Shown in pieces: positions 16,646 through 25,368 of a DNA stretch of 60,689 nucleotides. Under the pieces are notes generated by a model, which saw nothing but the letters and a program-made list of their open reading frames with translations, was not told the DNA's origin and made no database searches. The translations under genes and the position numbers were made by a program. The first letter of the stretch is position 1. The number at the start of each line of letters is the position of its first letter. The DNA is from an uncultured Subdoligranulum sp. (lineage in GTDB: Bacteria > Bacillota_A > Clostridia > Oscillospirales > Ruminococcaceae): contig NZ_CALADU010000273.1 of assembly GCF_937890665.1 (NCBI RefSeq), positions 1-60,689 on the forward strand, in the 5' to 3' direction.

Positions 16646-16660
16646 TGGTATATTATACCA
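16646..16660 (-). promoter_or_regulatory. Perfect palindrome over the -10 region of the GH3 gene
   Basis: TGGTATA-T-TATACCA is a perfect 7-1-7 inverted repeat containing, on the - strand, TATAAT (16652-16657). This is the only good -10 for the GH3 gene, whose ATG lies about 40 bases on. A repressor bound here would block transcription. The -35 is poor, consistent with regulated expression. Confidence 0.45.
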
Positions 16661-16770
16661 CGCTTGCTGTGCTAAAATAAAGGAAATTGTGTAAATTTAC
16701 CGTGGGATTTGTTACAAGTAGGATACAATCCGGGTATATCCTAGAGCTGAGATAGAAAGGAAGCTATGGC

Positions 16771-17427
16771 ATGACCCATGTTTTGATCGTTGAGGATGAA
16801 CATTTGATCGCCCGGCTCATCGAGATGAGCCTGACCCGGGCGGGGTATGACTGCACGGTGGCGGGGGATGGCCGCACCGCCGCCGACCTGATCGAAAAGA
16901 CGGACTACGATTTGGCCTTGCTGGACATCATGCTGCCCGGGCTGGATGGTTACGAACTGTTGGAATACCTGCGCCCGCAGGGGGTGCCGGTGATCTTCAT
17001 TACCGCCAAGGGCACCGTGAAGGAACGGGTCGAAGGGCTGCGCCGGGGCGCCGACGACTATATCGTGAAACCCTTCGTCATCGAGGAACTGCTGGCCCGG
17101 GTAGAATCGGTGCTGCGGCGGGCCGGGCGCGGCAACGTGATGCAGGCCTTTGACGTGGTGCTGGACGCCGGGGAACACACCGTGACCCAGAACGGCGAGC
17201 CGGTGGACCTGACGCCCAACGAGTTTTTGCTGCTGGAACAGCTTATGCGCAACCGGGGCGCAGCCCTCTACCGGGATACCTTGTATGAGCGGGTCTGGGG
17301 CGGCGATATGGCCGAAACCGACACCCGCACGCTGGACCTGCACATTATGCGATTGCGGCGCAAGCTGCATTGGTATGACCATATCGAAACCGTCTACCGC
17401 ATCGGCTACCGTTTGAAAAAGGAGTAA
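16771..17427 (+). CDS. OmpR-family response regulator
   Basis: A 218-residue two-component regulator. The receiver domain (residues 1-115) has the acidic pair in VEDEH, the phosphorylatable Asp in ALLDIMLPGLDG and Lys in YIVKPF. The C-terminal winged helix contains TPNEFLLLEQLMRNRG and DTRTLDLHIMRLRRKL. AAAGGAAG precedes the ATG. It is 4 bases from the kinase gene, so the two are partners. The downstream lipoproteins are likely targets. Confidence 0.95.
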   Translation: MTHVLIVEDEHLIARLIEMSLTRAGYDCTVAGDGRTAADLIEKTDYDLALLDIMLPGLDGYELLEYLRPQGVPVIFITAKGTVKERVEGLRRGADDYIVKPFVIEELLARVESVLRRAGRGNVMQAFDVVLDAGEHTVTQNGEPVDLTPNEFLLLEQLMRNRGAALYRDTLYERVWGGDMAETDTRTLDLHIMRLRRKLHWYDHIETVYRIGYRLKKE

Positions 17428-17431
17428 CCCC

Positions 17432-18781
17432 ATGCGCTACGCACAAAAAATGATCTGCCTGCTGCTGCTGGTACTCAGTGCGTCCTTCGGTGTGGGCGGG
17501 TGCTACTTGCTGTACAGTGACTTCGGCGTACAGCTCGCCCGGATCAACACGGCCAACGCCGTGGCCCATTCCCAGACCTGCACACTGCTTCAGACCGAAA
17601 TCATCGACCGCCAGCGTCGGGGCGAAACCTTGGACGCAGCGACGCTGGGCAGTCTGTTGGAAAAGCAGCAGGTATCCGCTGCGCTGTGGAAGGGCGGCGA
17701 CCTGCTGGAAAGCACGCTGGCTGTGCCGCTGGATGTCCCGCTGGACAACGGCACGATGCGCACGGTGTCGGCGGACGGGGCAGTGTTCTCTTTGTACGGC
17801 AGCGACCTGCAGGGGGACCTGCATCTGGTCAGCGCCTTTGATCTGACCCAGATCTACCGGGACCGGGATGCCAGCCTCCGGCGATTCCTTGCGCTGGAAG
17901 CGGTGGTGTTGGCGGCGGGGGCTGCGGTGTTGGCTGCGCTGGCCCGGCAGATGACCCGGCCGCTGCGGGTACTCACCGCTACCAGTGCCCAGATCGCCGG
18001 CGGGGACTATGCCCGCCGCACCGGATTGCACACCGGCGACGAACTGGAACAGGTCAGTGCCAGCTTTGATAAGATGGCCGACGCGGTGCAGGAAAAGATC
18101 GCCGCGCTGGAAGAGGACGTGCAGAAGCGGGAGGATTTCATGGGGGCTTTCACCCATGAACTGAAAACCCCCATGACGAGCATCATCGGCTATGCCGATG
18201 TGCTGCGCAGCCTGCAGACCGACCCCGACGAACAGCGGGAAGCGGCGGGAGCAATCTATCACGAGAGCCGCCGTCTGGAAGCGCTGAGCCAAAAGCTATT
18301 GGCGCTGCTGGCGCTGGGGGAAGAAACACTGGAACTTACCGACGTGGATTTGGCTTCGCTGTGGCCCCGCCTGCGGGAAGCCTGCCCGCAGGCTACCTTG
18401 CAAATCCCTGAGGGGAGCTGGATCGTGCGAGGGGATGCCGACCTGCTGCTGGATCTTTTGTGCAATCTGGTCCAGAATGCGGTCAAAGCCGGTGCGCCGG
18501 GGTCACCCATCGCGGTGCATTGCTGGGAAGACGGCGCGCAGGTGTATTTGGCGGTGGAGGACCACGGCTGCGGCATCCCGGCGGAAGAAATTGCCCGGGT
18601 GACCGAGCCGTTTTACATGGTGGATAAATCCCGTGCCCGCAAACAGGGCGGCAGCGGGCTGGGGCTGGCGCTCTGCAAACGGATCGCAGCGGCCCACGGC
18701 AGCGCGCTGGACATCCAAAGCGCACCGGGGCAGGGGACCACGGTGCGGGTGATCTTGCAAAAAGGAGGGGATGGGGTATGA
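17432..18781 (+). CDS. Sensor histidine kinase (HAMP, HisKA, HATPase)
   Basis: A 449-residue membrane kinase. It has an N-terminal membrane helix (about 7-27), an external region of about 120 residues, a second helix (ALEAVVLAAGAAVLAALARQM), a HAMP domain, the H-box FTHELKTPMTSIIGYADVLR (His near residue 240) and an ATP-binding domain with NLVQNAVKA and GSGLGLALCKRI. It signals to the response regulator encoded 4 bases upstream. Its stop overlaps the next gene by 4 bases, tying the unknown anchored protein to the same operon. The signal is unknown. Confidence 0.94.
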   Translation: MRYAQKMICLLLLVLSASFGVGGCYLLYSDFGVQLARINTANAVAHSQTCTLLQTEIIDRQRRGETLDAATLGSLLEKQQVSAALWKGGDLLESTLAVPLDVPLDNGTMRTVSADGAVFSLYGSDLQGDLHLVSAFDLTQIYRDRDASLRRFLALEAVVLAAGAAVLAALARQMTRPLRVLTATSAQIAGGDYARRTGLHTGDELEQVSASFDKMADAVQEKIAALEEDVQKREDFMGAFTHELKTPMTSIIGYADVLRSLQTDPDEQREAAGAIYHESRRLEALSQKLLALLALGEETLELTDVDLASLWPRLREACPQATLQIPEGSWIVRGDADLLLDLLCNLVQNAVKAGAPGSPIAVHCWEDGAQVYLAVEDHGCGIPAEEIARVTEPFYMVDKSRARKQGGSGLGLALCKRIAAAHGSALDIQSAPGQGTTVRVILQKGGDGV

Positions 18782-19659
18782 GTCTGTGGCAGCATCCCAA
18801 AGCCATGGCGGCGCTGTGCGCCGCTGCCGTTATGACCTGTGCGGCGGCTCCGGCCATCTTCCTCACGGCGGTGGACATGAGTTCCATCGGCCACAGCGAG
18901 GTCGTGCAGGACGCCTACACCGCGCCGGTCCCCAGCGGAGAGGACTATTACATTCTGCGCCAACTCAAGGCACAGGCCCAGCAACAGCAGAGCTTTGCCT
19001 CGGTGGAGCTGCCGCCGGACCAGTCGGCCCCCGACCTAAAAATGTACATTGGGGCCCAAAGCGGTCTGGAGCCCATGAGCAATGGGTACGAGTACCGGGA
19101 AACGGTGGCCACTGCCCTGCAAAATCTGGCGAATAGCGGCGTGCTGGACCAGATGTGGGTGGCTTGGGCCACCGACTGGGAGCGGGATGCCGGTAGCTGG
19201 TACGAGAGCTACAACGGTGGCTATTATGACCTAAGCATTCCCTACTGCGCCACCGACAGTCTGGGCTTTGCGACGATCAAGCGGTTCGGTTTGGAGCAAG
19301 GGGCGCTGTATACGGCGTTCAGCCTGACGATGGATACCCGCACTGGTGTGGTGACCCAGCTGTGGATGTCGGTCCCCCGGGAGGGAGATACCGCCCCTGC
19401 TGCCCCTGACGAGAATGGTCTGCGCGCCTTTGCCACGCTGACAGGGCTGGACGCACTGGGGGACTGGGAGGTGCCGGAAAACTCCCCCTATGGCTGTGCC
19501 CTTTACAGCCAAAACGGCGAGGCACTGATCTCCGCCGCAGTGAATGCCTACGATTACACCAGTTGGGTGGAAAACACCACGGTGACCCAGCCCCGCTGGT
19601 TTTTGAGTTTGAGTTTACAGCCCTGCACGGAAGAGGAGTTGCCGGTGCTGCTGCCCTGA
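18778..19659 (+). CDS. Unknown membrane-anchored or secreted protein downstream of the kinase
   Basis: 293 residues: a short N-terminus, one hydrophobic helix (about 10-31, AALCAAAVMTCAAAPAIFL) and an extracellular remainder with no family I recognise. The external part alternates charged and aromatic segments (MWVAWATDWERDAGSWYESY) and is probably beta-rich. It overlaps the kinase stop by 4 bases (ATGA) and precedes two lipoprotein genes. Proteins in such positions often modulate the kinase sensor domain, but nothing in the sequence proves it. Confidence 0.7.
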   Translation: MSLWQHPKAMAALCAAAVMTCAAAPAIFLTAVDMSSIGHSEVVQDAYTAPVPSGEDYYILRQLKAQAQQQQSFASVELPPDQSAPDLKMYIGAQSGLEPMSNGYEYRETVATALQNLANSGVLDQMWVAWATDWERDAGSWYESYNGGYYDLSIPYCATDSLGFATIKRFGLEQGALYTAFSLTMDTRTGVVTQLWMSVPREGDTAPAAPDENGLRAFATLTGLDALGDWEVPENSPYGCALYSQNGEALISAAVNAYDYTSWVENTTVTQPRWFLSLSLQPCTEEELPVLLP

Positions 19660-19685
19660 TAACCCCGAACAGAAGGAGAATTGTG

Positions 19686-21116
19686 ATGAAGCGTTTGCTC
19701 TCTTTGGGCCTGACCGGCCTGTTGGCACTGGGCTTAACGGCCTGCGGCGAATCTGCCGCGGCGCCTTCGGTGCCGCAAGCCACCCAAACCCCCGAGACTG
19801 CTCCCGCCGAAGCGGCGCCGGCATCGGCAGCGTTTTTTTCGCTGGGCAGCGGCGACACAGCGGATTTCAACACGGGGGATGCCTGCTATTCCCTGCAGGC
19901 TTATCTGGGGTATGTGCTGATCATGAAAACCGACTATGCCACCGCTACCCGGCAGGTGCTTTGCAGCGTGACGGGCTGCCCCCATGATTCGGAAGCCTGC
20001 CCGGCCTGGTTGCCGGGGCGTGGCCAATCTGTGCAGCTCTTTGCGGTGGGGGATACCGTCTATGCCTACCACGGCGTGCCGACGATGCGCTATCAGGGCA
20101 GCTGGGAGGATTACTATGCCGAGATCGTGGCGCCCCATCTGGCCCAGCCGTCCGAGGCGCTGGCCGGCATGACCGAAGAGGAAATCCTGACCTTCTACCG
20201 GAACCGGTATGCGGAGGCCTCCGCCCCGGCGGGACTCTATGTCATCGAGGGGGACGGGGCTTCCCGGCGCAATATTCAGGCGTCGCAGGACCTGACCAAT
20301 GTGACGGTGGGGTGGTGCGACGGAACGGCTCTGTACGGCTACGCCCTGTCGGAACCTGCGGTGAGCAACTCCACCGGTTACCGCATCTCGCTGGCGGATG
20401 GGGCGGTCACGACCTTTGCCCTACAGCAGCAGGAACAGATTCTCGGGGCGCAGGGGCACAACCTGCTGACCTCCCGCACCGTCACCACGGCGCCGCTGCC
20501 CGACTACAACGCCGAAGGCTGGGATGCCTATGACGCCGTGCTGCAGACCGCCACGGTGGAGTATGACTGGCTGGACCCGGCGACCGGGGCCCGCACCAAG
20601 GTGCTGGAGACGCCCCACGACCGCACCAACTTCGGCACGGAGGCCTTTCACGGCTTGTGCAACGGCAAACTCTATTTTGATGATGCCACGCCACTGGAAG
20701 AGGGCGGCAGCCAGCGGGACGCCCTCTGTGTGCTGGATGCCGCTACCGGGGAGTGGCAGGACCTGCTGCGGCCCATCCCCGATCCCTCCATGCATATGCC
20801 CCGGGTGACCGTGGCGGGGCTGCCGGACATCGCGGCCCAGCAGGGGCGGTATCTCTGGATCACCGGTTCCGACAATGTGAACGGAGAAAATCGGGCCTGG
20901 GTGCTGGATACCCAGACCGGGACCCTGACGGCGGTGGAGCAGACGATGGAAGAATTCATGCTGCCGAACTACGCCGTACAGTTGATGGCCCAGACCGATG
21001 ACGGGCGGTTTTTGCTGGAAACCGGCGAGGGGGAGGATGGCCCCCGCTTTGCCCTGATAGACATTGACGCCTTTTTGCAGGGCAGCACCGACTATACGCC
21101 CGTTGCGGCGTCCTGA
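19686..21116 (+). CDS. Unknown lipoprotein with C-x4-C-x-H-x4-C motif (paralogue 1)
   Basis: A 476-residue lipoprotein. The signal MKRLLSLGLTGLLALGLTAC has its lipobox Cys at 20, followed by a low-complexity Pro/Ala/Thr linker to about 48. Residues 93-105 carry C93-x4-C98-x-H100-x4-C105 followed by PAWLPG. The rest has repeated strands with the look of a beta-propeller (TATVEYDWLDPATGA, LCVLDAATGEWQDLL). The start is ATG 19686 after AAGGAGAATTGTG. The next gene is a paralogue, ending in the same phrase (FLQGSTDYT). No known family; the Cys/His set could bind metal or form disulfides. Confidence 0.8.
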   Translation: MKRLLSLGLTGLLALGLTACGESAAAPSVPQATQTPETAPAEAAPASAAFFSLGSGDTADFNTGDACYSLQAYLGYVLIMKTDYATATRQVLCSVTGCPHDSEACPAWLPGRGQSVQLFAVGDTVYAYHGVPTMRYQGSWEDYYAEIVAPHLAQPSEALAGMTEEEILTFYRNRYAEASAPAGLYVIEGDGASRRNIQASQDLTNVTVGWCDGTALYGYALSEPAVSNSTGYRISLADGAVTTFALQQQEQILGAQGHNLLTSRTVTTAPLPDYNAEGWDAYDAVLQTATVEYDWLDPATGARTKVLETPHDRTNFGTEAFHGLCNGKLYFDDATPLEEGGSQRDALCVLDAATGEWQDLLRPIPDPSMHMPRVTVAGLPDIAAQQGRYLWITGSDNVNGENRAWVLDTQTGTLTAVEQTMEEFMLPNYAVQLMAQTDDGRFLLETGEGEDGPRFALIDIDAFLQGSTDYTPVAAS

Positions 21117-21139
21117 TGCAGAAAACGGAGGTGTACGGT

Positions 21140-22582
21140 ATGAAACGACTTCTTTCTCTCGTCCTGATGGCAGTGCTGGCGGCGGGCTTGGCTGGCTGCG
21201 GCGGGCAGCCCCGGACCGACGGCACCCCCGAAACGGTCGCGACGCCCCAGCCGGTCGGGACCGCCGAGAACGCGGCGACCCCGGTGGCCGGGGACTTCTA
21301 CGCCATCAGTTCGATGATCGGTGTGGACACGCTGTTCAATGCCGGTGACCGGTTCTATGAACTGCGGCCCCGCAGTGGATACTGTCTGCTGTACCGGATC
21401 GACTGCGACACCGCCACCCGGGGCGTGCTCTGCAATCTGCCGGGCTGTACCCACGATTCCGCTGGCTGCCCGGCCTGGCTGCCGGGGCAGATTTGGGATT
21501 ACACCACCTTTGCCACAGAAGATACTGTCTATGTCTACAAAGCCCGCTCGGAGGAGGAGGTCACAGACTGGGACAGCTACTATCAGCAGAACGTGGCGCC
21601 CTACCTGAACGACGAAGATATGCTGCAGGGCCGTACGCCGCAGGAATTTGAAACCTACTATCGCAACTGGTTCGATCAGCTCCGCCAGCCCGCCTGCCTG
21701 TATGCAGTGGCGCGGGACGGCAGTGCCCGGCGGCGCATCGACCTGTCGGAAAATCTGGAACGGAACACCTTGCTGTCCTGGTGTGACGGCGCGGCGCTCT
21801 ACGGCTGCCCGCCCCTCACCGCTTGGGATGCCCCGATGCAGGGATACCGGGTGGACCTGACCACCGGACAGGTGATGACCTTTGATTTGCTGCCCGGGGA
21901 GTCCATTCTGGCCGCCGGGGGGCGGCGGCTGCTGACGGCCCGGATGGTGTCGGAAGTGCCTTTCCCCGACCAGCAGACCGAGTGGGAGGCCTGTCAGGCC
22001 ATCCTGCAAAATGCTACCGAGGAATGTGTCTGGCTGGACCCGGCCACCGGCCAGCGGGAAAAACTGCTGGAACTGCCGGGCAGTCTGATCACCCAGGGCG
22101 GGAATTTCTGCGGCATCGCGGGCGAGCAGCTCTACTTTTTCGAGCGGCAGATGCAGTCCGAAGGCGCCGTCCCCACGGCGATTCTCGCCTTCGACACGGC
22201 TACCGGACAGCAGCAGGACCTGCTGCGCCCCCTGCCCCGGGAAAGTATCTGGCTGAATGACCCCACCGTGGTGGGATTGCCGGATATTGCCGAGCAGGAG
22301 GGGCGGTACCTGTGGTTTGTATACAGCGGCGCCAACGGTTCCCAGCATATGCAGATTCTGGACCGCACTTCCGGCACGATGTATGACCCGCCTTTGACAA
22401 CCCAGCAGGTCCAGTTCCAGCAGAGCAAGGGACGCCTGCCCCTCACCGATGACGGGCGGTTCCTGCTCTGTGCGGAGCAGGAGAGCGGCGCATTTTATGA
22501 CTATAAATACGCCCTGATCGACGCCGAAGCTTTCTTGCAGGGCAGCACCGACTACACGCTGGTGACGACACAAGAAGAGTGA
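21140..22582 (+). CDS. Unknown lipoprotein with C-x4-C-x-H-x4-C motif (paralogue 2)
   Basis: A 480-residue lipoprotein, tandem paralogue of the gene 23 bases upstream. The signal is MKRLLSLVLMAVLAAGLAGC (Cys 20), with a Thr/Pro/Ala linker. C98-x4-C103-x-H105-x4-C110-PAWLPG is at the same place as in the first copy. Shared blocks include EFETYYRN-like, WCDGAALYG, YDPATGQ-like, VVGLPDIAEQEGRYLW and FLQGSTDYT. The start is ATG 21140 with CGGAGGTGTACGGT upstream. It is probably bound to the outer face of the membrane. It may sense or bind something for the two-component system encoded in the same direction. Confidence 0.8.
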   Translation: MKRLLSLVLMAVLAAGLAGCGGQPRTDGTPETVATPQPVGTAENAATPVAGDFYAISSMIGVDTLFNAGDRFYELRPRSGYCLLYRIDCDTATRGVLCNLPGCTHDSAGCPAWLPGQIWDYTTFATEDTVYVYKARSEEEVTDWDSYYQQNVAPYLNDEDMLQGRTPQEFETYYRNWFDQLRQPACLYAVARDGSARRRIDLSENLERNTLLSWCDGAALYGCPPLTAWDAPMQGYRVDLTTGQVMTFDLLPGESILAAGGRRLLTARMVSEVPFPDQQTEWEACQAILQNATEECVWLDPATGQREKLLELPGSLITQGGNFCGIAGEQLYFFERQMQSEGAVPTAILAFDTATGQQQDLLRPLPRESIWLNDPTVVGLPDIAEQEGRYLWFVYSGANGSQHMQILDRTSGTMYDPPLTTQQVQFQQSKGRLPLTDDGRFLLCAEQESGAFYDYKYALIDAEAFLQGSTDYTLVTTQEE

Positions 22583-24067
<1,485 letters not shown>

Positions 24068-24098
24068 TCCTTGCGTATCTGTCTGCAAAAAGTATACG

Positions 24099-24132
24099 AA
24101 AAGGCGTCTGCCGTAAGGCAGGCGCCTTTTTT
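24099..24132 (+). terminator. Intrinsic terminator of gdhA
   Basis: AAAAGGCGTCTGCC-GTAA-GGCAGGCGCCTTTTTT: a 13-base stem with one mismatch, a tetraloop and a six-T run, 31 bases after the gdhA stop. Confidence 0.92.
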
Positions 24133-24133
24133 G

Positions 24134-24646
24134 TAAGTGTGTGGGCCGTCTTTCGACTTTGACGGCTGGCGGAGCGGAAGCCCAGCGGAGGAACGGGGCG
24201 GAAACTGGCCGCCGATTTTGGGAGGAAACCCTTGTTTTCCTTTGTATAATTCAGGTATGCTGACCGCAGCAAAGAAAGGCCGCCCTTTGTCAGACCGACG
24301 GCAAAGAATAGAGAGCGATAGAGCACCGGGGCCGAAAGAGGCGGTGCTTTTGTACAGGAGTGTATCATGCGAAACCGTTGCTGTAACACAATCTTGCGCA
24401 TTGCGTTAAAAAAAGCCTGTGGCTGGCAGCGGCGTTTTCTACCCTAAAAGATGTAGTATACAGTCTCGCTCAGGCGCAGATGACCTGTTCTTTTTCCGCC
24501 CGAAAGGGTGGAACGCTGCGTCAAGGCATCGGCTGGTTGCCGCGGCCTTTCGGAGCGGGCCGGGACGGCCGCGGTAACCGAAACATTGGGGACGGCTGGG
24601 CTGTCCCACTCTTCTCACACCCCCGCGGAAGGGAGGTGAGAAGACG
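24134..24646 (+). other. Non-coding leader rich in hairpins upstream of the sigma-like gene
   Basis: A 510-base stretch without a convincing long gene. TATAAT at 24245-24250 lacks a good -35. AGCACCG/CGGTGCT (24322-24348) followed by TTTTG looks like a terminator or attenuator. A 13-base inverted repeat with one mismatch (arms at 24535-24547 and 24567-24579) and GGGAC/GTCCC (24590-24608) fold just ahead of the sigma-like gene. Such structured leaders precede sigma-like genes in conjugative transposons; function here is unknown. Confidence 0.5.
24367..24447 (+). CDS. Possible 26-residue Cys-containing basic peptide
   Basis: ATG at 24367 with ACAGGAGTGTATC upstream opens a 26-codon frame: MRNRCCNTILRIALKK, then ACGWQRRFLP. 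It is strongly basic with three cysteines. It sits after a terminator-like hairpin within the mobile-element leader. It may be a leader peptide, a remnant or chance; only the ribosome site supports it. Confidence 0.25.
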   Translation: MRNRCCNTILRIALKKACGWQRRFLP

Positions 24647-25081
24647 ATGCACGATACAGGAGCCTGCCACCGGTTCGACGCTTTCTGCAAAACGGTACTC
24701 CGCCGTGAGATGTGGACCCATTACCGGGATGAAGCCCGTCGAAGAAAACGGGAAACCACCTTCAGCGCCCTTGCCGCCGGCGAGATGGAGCAATTTGGCC
24801 TGTGGGACGTATATCCCAGTGACCATGTTGTGTTTTCCGCTTTTGGCTGTGACCTGCCCATTCAAGATGAACGGCTGGCCACAGCTTTTGCGGGATTGCC
24901 CCCGCGGGAACGGCAAATTTTGATTTTGCACTGCGTCCTGACGATGAAGGATGGGAAAATTGGCACTCGTATGGGGATGTCCCGCAGCGCCGTACAGCGG
25001 CACAGGGCAAAAACCCTGCGGGAATTGCGAAACATCTTGACCTATGACGGAGGAAAACACCATGGAAGAAGCGACTTTTAA
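24647..25081 (+). CDS. Sigma-70-like regulator of conjugative-transposon type
   Basis: 144 residues. The C-terminal third is a sigma region 4-like helix-turn-helix (LPPRERQILILHCVLTMKDG, then MGMSRSAVQRHRAKTLRELR). The N-terminal part is short and charged and lacks a clear region 2. Similar proteins are encoded on Tn916-like and other Clostridia conjugative transposons next to a small HTH gene, as here. GGGAGGTGAGAAGACG precedes the ATG, and it overlaps the next gene by 20 bases. No integrase, excisionase or transfer genes follow, so it is probably a stranded piece of an element. Confidence 0.75.
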   Translation: MHDTGACHRFDAFCKTVLRREMWTHYRDEARRRKRETTFSALAAGEMEQFGLWDVYPSDHVVFSAFGCDLPIQDERLATAFAGLPPRERQILILHCVLTMKDGKIGTRMGMSRSAVQRHRAKTLRELRNILTYDGGKHHGRSDF

Positions 25082-25298
25082 CGGGAAAAAACTGCTGCCT
25101 CTCTCGGTTATTGAGGCGGCCCGCGCCGGGGATCCCTTGGCGGTGAACCGTGTTTTGCGGTACTACGACCACTACATCAACAAGCTCTGCACCCGCGTCC
25201 AATACGACAAGGAGGGGAGATCCTACCTAGGGGTGGATGAAGAGATGAAACAACGCTTGCAATCCAAATTGATCCAAGCGATTGTGAACAAGCCGTAA
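25062..25298 (+). CDS. Small helix-turn-helix protein of conjugative-transposon type
   Basis: 78 residues from the ATG at 25062 (GGAGGAAAACACC upstream): MEEATFNGKKLLPLSVIEAA, RAGDPLAVNRVLRYYDHYIN, and a basic tail. This is the HTH_16-like protein that accompanies sigma-like genes in Tn916-type elements and is often called a helix-turn-helix domain protein. Another ATG 18 bases upstream is possible but sits inside the ribosome site. In intact elements excisionase and integrase follow; here a terminator and an opposing gene follow. Confidence 0.72.
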   Translation: MEEATFNGKKLLPLSVIEAARAGDPLAVNRVLRYYDHYINKLCTRVQYDKEGRSYLGVDEEMKQRLQSKLIQAIVNKP

Positions 25299-25310
25299 GC
25301 CCACCAAGCA

Positions 25311-25363
25311 AAAAAAGCCGTCAAGGGATGCACAATACACAGTGGGCCCCTTGGCGGCTTTCT
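25311..25363. terminator. Bidirectional terminator between the HTH gene and the GTPase-RNase gene
   Basis: AAAGCCGTCAAGGG and CCCCTTGGCGGCTTT form an imperfect 14-base stem around a 20-base loop, with A7 on the left (T7 on -) and TTTCTTTGG on the right. It lies between converging genes. Confidence 0.8.
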
Positions 25364-25368
25364 TTGGG

